In this document: one piece after another, positions 1 through 5,944 of the stretch
How positions within the stretch are numbered: the stretch's first letter is position 1
How the letters are laid out: every line of letters starts with the position of its first letter
Origin: Candidatus Dadabacteria bacterium
GTDB taxonomy: Bacteria; Desulfobacterota_D; UBA1144; Nemesobacterales; CSP1-2
Direction of reading: 5' to 3'
DNA length: 5,944 nt
Assembly (NCBI GenBank): GCA_022615255.1
Contig: JAKEHC010000149.1
Coordinates: 1 to 5,944, forward strand
Translations under genes and position numbers: made by a program
The notes under the pieces: model-generated
The model's database searches: none
Told to the model about the DNA's origin: nothing
Seen by the model: only the letters and a program-made list of their open reading frames with translations

Positions 1-51
1 ATTCTTTAAAAATAAATTAACCCCTTTTCAATTTTATTTGATATATTTAAG

Positions 52-57
52 TATAAT
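52..57 (+). promoter_or_regulatory. Candidate -10 hexamer upstream of the antiporter gene
   Basis: The sequence is TATAAT, an exact match to the sigma-70 -10 consensus, about 157 bp before the antiporter start. No good -35 element lies 16-19 bp upstream (the 17-bp position reads CAATTT), and there is no TGn extended -10. The region is very AT-rich, so a chance match is quite possible. A palindrome overlaps its right end (55-67), which would suit a repressor site if the promoter is real. The rest of 1-214 shows no gene. Confidence 0.25.
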
Positions 58-67
58 CTCTGAGATT
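55..67. repeat. 13-nt perfect palindrome overlapping the candidate -10
   Basis: AATCTC and GAGATT form 6-bp inverted arms around a single central T. The palindrome overlaps the last three bases of the TATAAT at 52-57. Symmetry of this size next to a -10 is typical of a small dimeric repressor operator, but that role is inferred. A degenerate partial echo of it (TCTCGGATTTA) occurs near 186-196, just before the ribosome binding site. Confidence 0.35.
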
Positions 68-203
68 TAAAAGCATATAAGAGCTTTTATAAAGTACTTA
101 TTTTAACTCTGGTAGAGGCATCAAAATATATAGGATTAGTATTATTGATATTTAATTACGACCTGAGCAACATGATTGAGATGAGTCTCGGATTTATCAA
201 GAT

Positions 204-208
204 AGGAG
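204..208 (+). promoter_or_regulatory. Ribosome binding site of the antiporter gene
   Basis: AGGAG lies 6 nt before the ATG at 215. It fixes that ATG as the start, in agreement with the KefB-like N-terminus that follows. Confidence 0.8.
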
Positions 209-214
209 CAGGGA

Positions 215-1966
215 ATGATTGAGCGGTTAACGTCCCATGAAATTTTTGTGATGTTCCTTGCCTTGGGTGTACTCTTGGGTGCCGCAAGGTTGTTGGGTGA
301 AGTAGCTCAGCGGTTTCACCAACCCGCCGTACTCGGTGAAATCTGCGCCGGCGTCATTCTAGGTCCGACTGTGCTTGGAACCATCGCGCCCAATCTGACG
401 GGCTTTCTCTTTCCGGAGCAGGGTGGAATTAAGCTGGTGCTGGAAGGATTGATAACCCTTGCTGTGGTTCTATTTCTGCTTGTAGCTGGAATGGAGGTGG
501 ATCTTTCAACGATCTGGAGACAGGGGAGGCGAGCATTCTCACTAAGCATTTCCGGTATAGCGATCCCTTTTGCAATAGGGTTTGTAGCTGCGTGGTTTGT
601 CCCGCGACTATTGGGACGTGAACCAGGCGCTGACCCCTTGATTTTCGCACTTTTTTTCGCTACTGCCCTTTCAATTTCTGCATTGCCGGTGGTTGCTAAA
701 ACACTTATGGATCTCTATCTCTATCGTAGCGATTTGGGCATGATTATCATGGCTGCAGCAATCTTTGACGATCTGACCGGTTGGATTGTTTTCGCTATCA
801 TTCTAGGGATGATGGGGACCTCTTCAGAACATGGCTTTGGAATTGGTCATGCAATTTTGCTGACACTGGTCTTTGCGGTTTTGGTGTTAACTCTAGTGCG
901 CTGGCTGATACATTGGGTGTTACCGTGGATCCAGGCACATGCGACATGGCCTGGCGGTGTACTTGGCTTCGCGCTTTCATTGGCTTTATTAAGCGCGGCT
1001 TTTACTGAGTTTATCGGTATCCATGCAATCTTTGGGTCTTTTTTAGTCGGTGTGGCTATTGGCGATTCCTCTCACCTCCGGGAAAAAACAAGGTCTACTA
1101 TCAACGAATTCATATCCTTTATCTTCGCCCCGCTTTTTTTCGCAAGCATCGGACTCAAGGTGAATTTCACAGCTCATTTTGACTGGCTTCTAGTAATTTT
1201 CGTACTGGGTATAGCCTGTGTAGGAAAGGTAATAGGCTGTGGTCTTGGTGCAAGATGGGGTGGAATGGCTTGGAGGGAGGCTTGGGCAGTAGGTTTTGGC
1301 ATGAACGCCAGGGGCTCGATGGAAATCATACTCGGGCTATTAGCCCTTCAATACGGCGTGATAGGCGAGCGCATGTTTGTCGCTCTTGTGGTTATGGCCC
1401 TCGTCACATCCATAATAAGCGGTCCCATGATGCAGCGCATTCTGAATCTAAGGAAGCCCCGCCGACTCACCGATTATCTGACAGGAAAGGCTTTTCTCAA
1501 CCCACTGATAGCTAATGACCGTAGAGGGGCAATAAAGGAATTGGCAAATGCCTTAGGCGCTTCCTCAAACTTGAACGCCGAAGCAGTAGAAAGGCAGGCT
1601 TGGGCGGAAGAAGAAATAATGCCCACAGGTCTCAGCAACGGGATTGCAGTTCCTCACGCCCGCATTGACCGGCTTAATGCGCCTGTGGTCGGCGTGGGGC
1701 TATCAAGAACAGGAGTAGATTTTGACGCCGCAGACGGGGAACCTGCGCATATCATCTTTCTAATCCTCACTCCAAGAGACGATGATGGCGCGCAGCAACT
1801 GGGAATCCTTGCCGATATTGCAAAGACCTTCGAAAACAAGGAGACTAGAGAGAAGGTATTACAAGTGGCAAACTACATTGAGTTTCTTGCTCTATTAAAG
1901 ATTGAAATGAAAGATTCTCTGAATATTGAGCCCGGAGAACAAATTGGCATATCAAAGAGTAATTGA
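215..1966 (+). CDS. CPA2-family cation:proton antiporter with C-terminal PTS EIIA domain
   Basis: An inner-membrane monovalent cation/H+ antiporter of the CPA2 (KefB/NapA-like) family is fused to a cytoplasmic PTS EIIA domain of the fructose/nitrogen type. Residues about 10-405 are strongly hydrophobic, consistent with 12-13 membrane helices. They carry the family signature GVILGPTVLG (46-55) and the ion-binding Asp pair D185-D186 in AAIFDDLTGW, and a later NARGSMEI motif holds the conserved Arg. Residues about 418-565 form the EIIA domain, with the phospho-acceptor H481 in GIAVPHAR. KefB and KefC normally end in a nucleotide-binding RCK/TrkA-N domain; here EIIA takes that place, so gating by PTS phosphorylation rather than by nucleotide is a reasonable inference. 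No EI, HPr or EIIB gene is in the window. The transported ion (Na+ or K+) cannot be told from sequence. The gene ends in tandem stops, TGATGA, 55 bp before the trehalose genes. Confidence 0.93.
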   Translation: MIERLTSHEIFVMFLALGVLLGAARLLGEVAQRFHQPAVLGEICAGVILGPTVLGTIAPNLTGFLFPEQGGIKLVLEGLITLAVVLFLLVAGMEVDLSTIWRQGRRAFSLSISGIAIPFAIGFVAAWFVPRLLGREPGADPLIFALFFATALSISALPVVAKTLMDLYLYRSDLGMIIMAAAIFDDLTGWIVFAIILGMMGTSSEHGFGIGHAILLTLVFAVLVLTLVRWLIHWVLPWIQAHATWPGGVLGFALSLALLSAAFTEFIGIHAIFGSFLVGVAIGDSSHLREKTRSTINEFISFIFAPLFFASIGLKVNFTAHFDWLLVIFVLGIACVGKVIGCGLGARWGGMAWREAWAVGFGMNARGSMEIILGLLALQYGVIGERMFVALVVMALVTSIISGPMMQRILNLRKPRRLTDYLTGKAFLNPLIANDRRGAIKELANALGASSNLNAEAVERQAWAEEEIMPTGLSNGIAVPHARIDRLNAPVVGVGLSRTGVDFDAADGEPAHIIFLILTPRDDDGAQQLGILADIAKTFENKETREKVLQVANYIEFLALLKIEMKDSLNIEPGEQIGISKSN

Positions 1967-1991
1967 TGACAGGTTTACTTAGTCCTAATAT
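1963..1991 (+). promoter_or_regulatory. Candidate weak promoter for the trehalose genes
   Basis: TTGATG (1963-1968) and TAATAT (1986-1991) each match the sigma-70 consensus at 4 of 6 positions and are separated by exactly 17 bp. The -35 overlaps the antiporter stop codon. If used, it would give a leader of about 25 nt before the ATG at 2022. Without it, the trehalose genes would be read through from the antiporter gene. The match is modest and could be chance. Confidence 0.3.
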
Positions 1992-2006
1992 CAGGAGATT
2001 GCCTGA
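1991..2006. repeat. 16-nt inverted repeat in the antiporter/trehalose gap
   Basis: TCAGG and CCTGA flank a 6-nt centre (AGATTG). The palindrome starts at the end of the candidate -10 and would cover the transcription start, as an operator would. As RNA it would form a 5-bp hairpin holding the AGGAG at 1993-1997. That AGGAG is too far (24 nt) from the ATG to serve as its ribosome binding site. It has no T-run after it, so it is not a terminator. Confidence 0.35.
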
Positions 2007-2009
2007 AAT

Positions 2010-2013
2010 AGGG
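2010..2013 (+). promoter_or_regulatory. Weak ribosome binding site of the TPS-TPP gene
   Basis: AGGG lies 8 nt before the ATG at 2022. It is the only purine-rich match at useful spacing and is clearly weaker than the sites of the antiporter and DUF5752-like genes. A better AGGAG at 1993-1997 is too distant. The start is nevertheless secure, because the protein begins with the usual TPS N-terminus (IISNRLPI). Confidence 0.5.
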
Positions 2014-2021
2014 TTGACGAC

Positions 2022-4229
2022 ATGAGCCAGAGATTATTGATAATTTCAAATAGGCTTCCAATCACCGCCCAGGAAAAGGACGGGAAGCTCAAATTCCAAC
2101 AGAGCGTCGGAGGTCTAGTAACAGGATTAAGCTCTTATCTAGAATCGCCCAGGGATTCCTCCTTTGGCGGCTCCGACTACATATGGCTTGGATGGCCTGG
2201 CATCACGGTTAACGATAAAATGAAGCTAGAGCTTAAAGAAAGGGTGTTGTCTCGGTATCAAGCCTATCCTGTTTTTCTCTCTGAGAAGGTAATGGAAAAG
2301 TTTTACCATGGATTTTGTAATAAAACCATCTGGCCCCTCTTTCATTATTTTCCATTCTACACTGTTTATAACGAGGAGTATTGGACTAACTACAAGGAGG
2401 TGAATGAAACCTTCTCAGATGCGGTCATGGAGGTTATAAAACCGGAGGATATAGTCTGGATACATGACTACCATCTGATGCTTCTTCCTAAACTTCTCAG
2501 GGAAAGGATTCCCGATGTCGCAATAGGCTTTTTTCTTCATATTCCCTTCCCATCATATGAGGTGTTTCGACTTCTTCCGGGGAAATGGCGCAGGGATATT
2601 TTGAACGGGCTTTTGGGGGCTGATCTAATAGGCTTTCATACACACGAGTACACGCAATATTTCTTGAGGTGCGCGCTCCGTATGTTGGGTTATGAGCATG
2701 ACTTAGGAAAGATTATGGTGCAGAATAGGATTGTGAAGGCAGACACCTTTCCAATGGGCATAGAATTTGCGAGATTTAACGATGCTGGGAAAAGTCCAAG
2801 GATACAAAAGGAAACAGAGAAACTTAAAAAAACCCTGAAAGATGGTAAAATCATCCTCTCTATAGATCGGCTGGACTATAGCAAGGGCATCGCCAACCGG
2901 CTACAGAGCTTCGAGTTATTCCTTGAGAAATATCCAGAGTGGCACAATAAGGTAACCCTCTTTCTAGTGGTCGTTCCTTCCCGCATAGGCGTAGAGCAAT
3001 ATGCGCAGATGAAAAACAAGATAGACGAGCTTGTTGGAAGAATTAACGGGCGATTCAGCAGCGCCGGATGGACACCCATATTTTACCAATACAGGTATTT
3101 GCCTTTTGAGCCATTGGTTGCATTATATGCAGTCAGCGATGTCGCTTTAATCACGCCCTTAAGGGATGGCATGAACCTAATATCGAAGGAGTACCTGGCT
3201 TCCAGAAGGGATAAAACGGGGGTTTTGATCCTTAGCGAAATGGCAGGCGCTTCAAAGGAGCTTGGCGAGGCTATCATCCTGAATCCAAACGATACGGAGG
3301 AGATGGCAGATGCCTTAAAACAAGCATTGGAAATGAGCCAGGATGAGCAGATGAGACGCAATCAAATCATGCAGGATAGATTGCGAAATTATGATGTGAT
3401 TCGCTGGGCAGAGGATTTCATTCGAGAACTGCTCTATATATATGAAGAAAAAAAGAGATACGAAGTGAAGCTCTTAAATCCTTCCATAAAGAGACAGCTC
3501 TTGAAAGATTTTATGAAGGCTGAGAGGAAGTTAATCTTTCTCGATTACGATGGAACGCTTGTTGCATTTCAGGATCGCCCAGATAAGGCAAAGCCGGATA
3601 AGGAGCTTGTAGGGCTTCTTACGTACATTTCAGAAAAGCCTAAAACAGATGTTGTTCTAATAAGCGGTCGCGATAGAAAAACCCTTCAAAGCTGGTTTGG
3701 CAATCTAAACGTAGCCCTGGTTGCAGAGCATGGGGTGCTGATAAAAGAGAGGGACGGGGACTGGCAGTTAATAAAGCCCTTGAAGGCGGATTGGATGCCG
3801 TTATTATTACCAATACTTAAAGTGTATGCGGACAGGCTTCCCGGCTCGTTTGTCGAGGAGAAAGAGTTCTCCATAGTTTGGCATTATAGAAGCGCGGATC
3901 CGGAGCTCGCTTCTGTGTTGGTGAGAGAACTCACTGATGATTTGATTCATTTTACCGCTAATATAGATGTTCAAATACTTCAGGGAAATAAGTTAGTAGA
4001 AATCAGGAATGCCGGGGTTAACAAGGCAACTGCAGGGATGTATTTCCTTTCGAAGGATAAATTTGATTTTATACTGGCGGTAGGCGATGATTGGACTGAC
4101 GAGGACCTCTTTAAAGTGCTGCCTGAAACAGCATATTCAATCAAAATTGGAGTGACTCCATCCTATGCTAAATTTAATCTGCATGATCATATGGGGGTTC
4201 GCAAGGTAATTGAGGAGATTACAAAATGA
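2022..4229 (+). CDS. otsAB: Bifunctional trehalose-6-phosphate synthase/phosphatase (OtsA-OtsB fusion)
   Basis: This cytoplasmic two-domain enzyme makes trehalose in two steps: NDP-glucose plus glucose-6-phosphate to trehalose-6-phosphate, then dephosphorylation. Residues about 3-465 are a GT20 synthase. Its conserved positions match E. coli OtsA in identity and spacing: R11, G30-G31, Y95 and W104, D149 in HDYH, H173, R283 and K288 in RLDYSKG, and D382 and E390 in the DGMNL...KE loop. Residues about 500-735 are a HAD-type phosphatase with nucleophile D508 and acid/base D510 (DYDGT), S548 (SGR), AEHG at 568-571, K668, and the Mg-binding D689-D690 and D693 in GDDWTDED. Both active sites therefore look intact. 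Length (735 aa) is normal for the bacterial fusion. The stop overlaps the next start as ATGA (4226-4229), so the next gene is translationally coupled. Nucleotide donor preference (UDP, ADP or GDP) cannot be read from these motifs. Confidence 0.96.
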   Translation: MSQRLLIISNRLPITAQEKDGKLKFQQSVGGLVTGLSSYLESPRDSSFGGSDYIWLGWPGITVNDKMKLELKERVLSRYQAYPVFLSEKVMEKFYHGFCNKTIWPLFHYFPFYTVYNEEYWTNYKEVNETFSDAVMEVIKPEDIVWIHDYHLMLLPKLLRERIPDVAIGFFLHIPFPSYEVFRLLPGKWRRDILNGLLGADLIGFHTHEYTQYFLRCALRMLGYEHDLGKIMVQNRIVKADTFPMGIEFARFNDAGKSPRIQKETEKLKKTLKDGKIILSIDRLDYSKGIANRLQSFELFLEKYPEWHNKVTLFLVVVPSRIGVEQYAQMKNKIDELVGRINGRFSSAGWTPIFYQYRYLPFEPLVALYAVSDVALITPLRDGMNLISKEYLASRRDKTGVLILSEMAGASKELGEAIILNPNDTEEMADALKQALEMSQDEQMRRNQIMQDRLRNYDVIRWAEDFIRELLYIYEEKKRYEVKLLNPSIKRQLLKDFMKAERKLIFLDYDGTLVAFQDRPDKAKPDKELVGLLTYISEKPKTDVVLISGRDRKTLQSWFGNLNVALVAEHGVLIKERDGDWQLIKPLKADWMPLLLPILKVYADRLPGSFVEEKEFSIVWHYRSADPELASVLVRELTDDLIHFTANIDVQILQGNKLVEIRNAGVNKATAGMYFLSKDKFDFILAVGDDWTDEDLFKVLPETAYSIKIGVTPSYAKFNLHDHMGVRKVIEEITK
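4212..4217 (+). promoter_or_regulatory. Ribosome binding site of the DUF5752-like gene
   Basis: GAGGAG sits inside the last codons of the TPS-TPP gene, 8 nt before the ATG at 4226. It is a strong site with ideal spacing and supports this start even though the genes overlap by 4 bp. Confidence 0.8.
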
Positions 4230-4864
4230 GTGAGCCTTTTCATTTTTATACGCAATCGCATCTTGTTAAATTATTGGGGATTAATGCCAAAAATCCGGTC
4301 GAGCTCCTAGAGGGGCTAAAGAGGATTCCTATTTCCTCTGTCTATTACCACACACACAGGTTTTTACAACAACATCACTATCTCTCTCCCGAACCGCCAA
4401 ATGATTTTGCCTACTGGATAGGAGAGGTTCTTAATTTAGAAGAGCTAGGAGAACTGCTAGCCAGTGTGGATACCGTCAGTTTTAATAATTTGGAGGAATT
4501 GAGAACGGAATATGTCAAAATCCTGACTGACTATATATCAGAGGGGAAATTTTTTGTTGATTGCGAAGAGGGGCACGAGTTTCATTTTATGAGCTGTCAG
4601 ACCTTTGTTTTACCAACCCATTACTCCGCTCATAATTTAAAGGAATTTATCCAAATACTGGATAAGATAACCATAAACTCGATTTATTTCCACGTGTTCG
4701 AAGCGCGCATGAGACTTCAGAAAAATGAAAATGATTTTACTAATTGGTTTAGGGGTATAGGACAAAAGAAACTCGCTAAGGATCTTTTGAGCTTAGATCC
4801 CTACAATGTAACATTGGATGGTCTCAGGGAAAAAATAATTAATCTGGCGAGGAAATATGCCTGA
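4226..4864 (+). CDS. DUF5752-like protein made of two tandem domain copies, in a trehalose operon
   Basis: This is a 212-aa soluble protein without signal peptide or membrane segment. I recognise it as resembling the DUF5752 family from memory; its function is unknown to me. It is an internal duplication. Residues 5-104 and 119-212 align on FHF (5-7, 119-121), I-S/N-S-hydrophobic-Y-aromatic-H (36-42, 150-156), NDFxxW (59-64, 169-174), LLxSxD-like (to D82, D191) and a final LR (92-93, 200-201). The two FHF-to-I distances are both exactly 31. Copy 1 alone carries the cluster HTHRFLQQHH (42-51), and the linker and start of copy 2 hold C113, H117, H120 and C124; either could bind metal or phosphate, which is inference. 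The gene overlaps the TPS-TPP gene by 4 bp and the TreT-like gene by 8 bp, so a role with the trehalose enzymes is likely. No catalytic domain I know is visible. Confidence 0.85.
   Translation: MSEPFHFYTQSHLVKLLGINAKNPVELLEGLKRIPISSVYYHTHRFLQQHHYLSPEPPNDFAYWIGEVLNLEELGELLASVDTVSFNNLEELRTEYVKILTDYISEGKFFVDCEEGHEFHFMSCQTFVLPTHYSAHNLKEFIQILDKITINSIYFHVFEARMRLQKNENDFTNWFRGIGQKKLAKDLLSLDPYNVTLDGLREKIINLARKYA
4238..4861 (+). repeat. Protein-level tandem duplication within the DUF5752-like gene
   Basis: Copy 1 spans about 4238-4537 (residues 5-104) and copy 2 about 4580-4861 (residues 119-212), joined by a 14-residue linker. Motif order and spacing match with only small length differences: a loop about 4 residues longer in copy 1 before NDFxxW, and one-residue shifts after it. 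DNA identity between copies is low, so the duplication is old. Confidence 0.75.
4849..4853 (+). promoter_or_regulatory. Ribosome binding site of the TreT-like gene, unusually close to the start
   Basis: GAGGA lies only 3 nt before the ATG at 4857. An in-frame TAA at 4836-4838 and the absence of any ATG, GTG or TTG between it and 4857 rule out an earlier start, so this short spacing is real. Initiation probably depends on ribosomes ending the overlapping upstream gene. Confidence 0.6.
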
Positions 4865-5944
4865 TATTAATGATTATGCCGCCATAGTGGGCCAGGATGT
4901 AATAGAAGAATTAAGCATATTAGGGGATAAGCTCCGAGGTAAAACGGTTCAGAACATCAATTCAACCGCTGTGGGTGGAGGGGTGGCTGAGATTCTCACG
5001 AGAATGGTCCCCCTCTTAAAGCAACTCGGGGTTAATGCAAGATGGGATGTTATAAGGGGAGATGAAAAATTCTTTACGATCACAAAAAAGTTTCATAACG
5101 CCTTGCACGGGGTGAATGAAGATATATCCTCCGATGATTTATCATACTTCTTGGGGGTAAATCGGGAAAATGCCGAAGGGATGAACTCCTTTAATGACGT
5201 AGTATTCATCCACGATCCACAACCGATCGCTCTCATTGAGAAGAAAAAGGATATGGGGGAAAAATGGGTCTGGAGGTGTCATATTGATTTTACTGATCCT
5301 CAACCCGATATTATGAATTTCTTGAAATCTTATATTGAAAAATACGACAGCGCTGTGTTTTCTGCCCCTGCATTCTCAAGGGATATCAACATTCCACAGA
5401 TTCTCATTTCTCCCTCGATAGACCCCCTAAGCGATAAAAATAGAGAGCTAATGCCTGAGATGATTGACTCTGTTATTGAGCGTTTCGGTATTGATAAGGA
5501 TAGACCAATCGTTACTCAAATCTCCCGTTTTGATTATTTAAAAGACCCATTAGGTGTGATAGAGGTGTATAAAAAGGTTAAAAAATACATTGATTGTCAA
5601 CTGGTTATTGCAGGCGGCGGCGCTACAGACGACCCGGAGGGCATGAAGGTGCTTGATGAGGTAAGGGCAAGGGCTGAAGACGACCCGGATATACATGTCA
5701 TACTGCTTCCCCCAGGAAGCGACATAGAGATTAACGCCCTACAAAGGGGCTCGTCAGTAATCCTACAAAAATCCTTAAAAGAGGGCTTTGGATTGACGGT
5801 TTCCGAGGGGTTATGGAAGGCGAAGCCGGTTATAGCGTCTGCGGTAGGAGGCATTCCGCTTCAAATAACACATAAGCATTCGGGCATACTCTCACACTCA
5901 ATTGAGGGAACCTCTCACTATTTAAAACAGCTTCTCAATGAGCC
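4857..5944 (+). CDS. treT: TreT-like trehalose synthase (GT4 glycosyltransferase), cut by the window end
   Basis: This is a cytoplasmic retaining GT-B glycosyltransferase. TreT joins the glucose of an NDP-glucose to free glucose, giving trehalose in one step. The frame is open from the ATG through 362 codons to the last base; I translated it by hand. Motifs: NSTAVGGGVAE (35-45, donor glycine loop), HDPQP (119-123), WRCHID (139-144), SRFDYLKD (223-230, with R224 and K229 expected to bind the donor phosphate), AGGG (252-255), and the GT4 E-x7-E motif EGFGLTVSE (309-317). The GGGVAE, HDPQP and WRCHID set is what I recall for TreT. Family length is about 400-415 aa, so roughly 50 C-terminal residues lie outside. 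It overlaps the DUF5752-like gene by 8 bp. TreT of Thermococcales sits beside a sugar ABC transporter; here it follows a TPS-TPP. The main alternative is the related trehalose phosphorylase, which would run in the degradative direction. Confidence 0.88.
   Translation, partial: MPDINDYAAIVGQDVIEELSILGDKLRGKTVQNINSTAVGGGVAEILTRMVPLLKQLGVNARWDVIRGDEKFFTITKKFHNALHGVNEDISSDDLSYFLGVNRENAEGMNSFNDVVFIHDPQPIALIEKKKDMGEKWVWRCHIDFTDPQPDIMNFLKSYIEKYDSAVFSAPAFSRDINIPQILISPSIDPLSDKNRELMPEMIDSVIERFGIDKDRPIVTQISRFDYLKDPLGVIEVYKKVKKYIDCQLVIAGGGATDDPEGMKVLDEVRARAEDDPDIHVILLPPGSDIEINALQRGSSVILQKSLKEGFGLTVSEGLWKAKPVIASAVGGIPLQITHKHSGILSHSIEGTSHYLKQLLNE

Noticed and set aside
38..43. TTGATA as a -35 element for the TATAAT at 52
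   Set aside because: The spacing is 8 bp, far below the 16-18 bp needed.
69..88. AAAAGC / GCTTTT inverted repeat as a terminator of an upstream gene
   Set aside because: The stem is about 7 bp and mostly A-T, the loop is 8 nt, and no T-run follows (next bases are ATAAAG). It is expected by chance in such AT-rich sequence.
1255..1515. 86-codon forward frame overlapping the antiporter in another frame
   Set aside because: The antiporter frame is continuous through here with the NARGSMEI motif; the alternative protein has no family features or good ribosome binding site.
215..1966. Different arginine codon use in the antiporter (15 CGN of 28) than in TPS-TPP (15 CGN of 42) as a sign of gene transfer
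   Set aside because: The difference is small for these counts and can reflect membrane-protein composition; not enough to claim a foreign origin.
3083..3361. 92-codon reverse-strand open frame
   Set aside because: It is antisense to the GT20 domain, whose catalytic residues D382 and E390 fall in this stretch; nothing recognisable in the reverse protein.
4226..4229. Possible frameshift joining TPS-TPP and the DUF5752-like gene into one protein
   Set aside because: The TPP domain is complete before the stop, the next gene has its own strong ribosome binding site, and ATGA overlaps are ordinary in operons.
5597..5854. 85-codon reverse-strand open frame
   Set aside because: It lies wholly inside the TreT-like frame, which carries clear GT4 motifs; the reverse protein is low-complexity, Ser/Pro-rich and without a recognisable domain.

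Overview
This 5.9 kb window reads entirely rightward and looks like an osmotic or stress-adaptation locus. It holds a fused cation/proton antiporter followed by a tightly packed trehalose-synthesis cluster. Base composition is moderate (roughly mid-40s percent GC by eye), with clear Shine-Dalgarno sequences and overlapping genes, so the host is a bacterium. An antiporter carrying a PTS EIIA domain, plus a TPS-TPP fusion, a DUF5752-like protein and a TreT-type glycosyltransferase, would fit Desulfobacterota, Nitrospirota or related lineages. The window contains no rRNA or marker gene, so this placement is only a guess.

Layout. Positions 1-214 are AT-rich and non-coding, with a consensus-like -10 hexamer and a 13-nt palindrome beside it. 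Positions 215-1966 encode a 583-aa CPA2-type antiporter with a C-terminal PTS EIIA (fructose/nitrogen type) domain. A 55-bp gap holds a possible weak promoter and a 16-nt palindrome. Positions 2022-4229 encode a 735-aa bifunctional trehalose-6-phosphate synthase/phosphatase in which every key residue I checked is present. Positions 4226-4864 encode a 212-aa protein resembling DUF5752; it is clearly two tandem copies of one domain. From 4857 to the window edge runs the first 362 codons of a GT4-family glycosyltransferase, best matched to TreT (trehalose glycosyltransferring synthase). It has no stop codon because the window ends first.

How they work together. The last three genes overlap by 4 and 8 bp, so they are almost certainly co-translated. 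They encode two independent routes to trehalose: NDP-glucose plus glucose-6-phosphate through trehalose-6-phosphate, and NDP-glucose plus free glucose in one step. The uncharacterised duplicated protein sits exactly between the two enzymes, making it the best candidate here for an undescribed component, perhaps a regulator, scaffold or processing partner of trehalose metabolism. The antiporter would supply the ionic side of the same response, and its EIIA domain suggests control by phosphorylation from a PTS relay encoded elsewhere. No mobile element, CRISPR array, RNA gene or convincing terminator was found.
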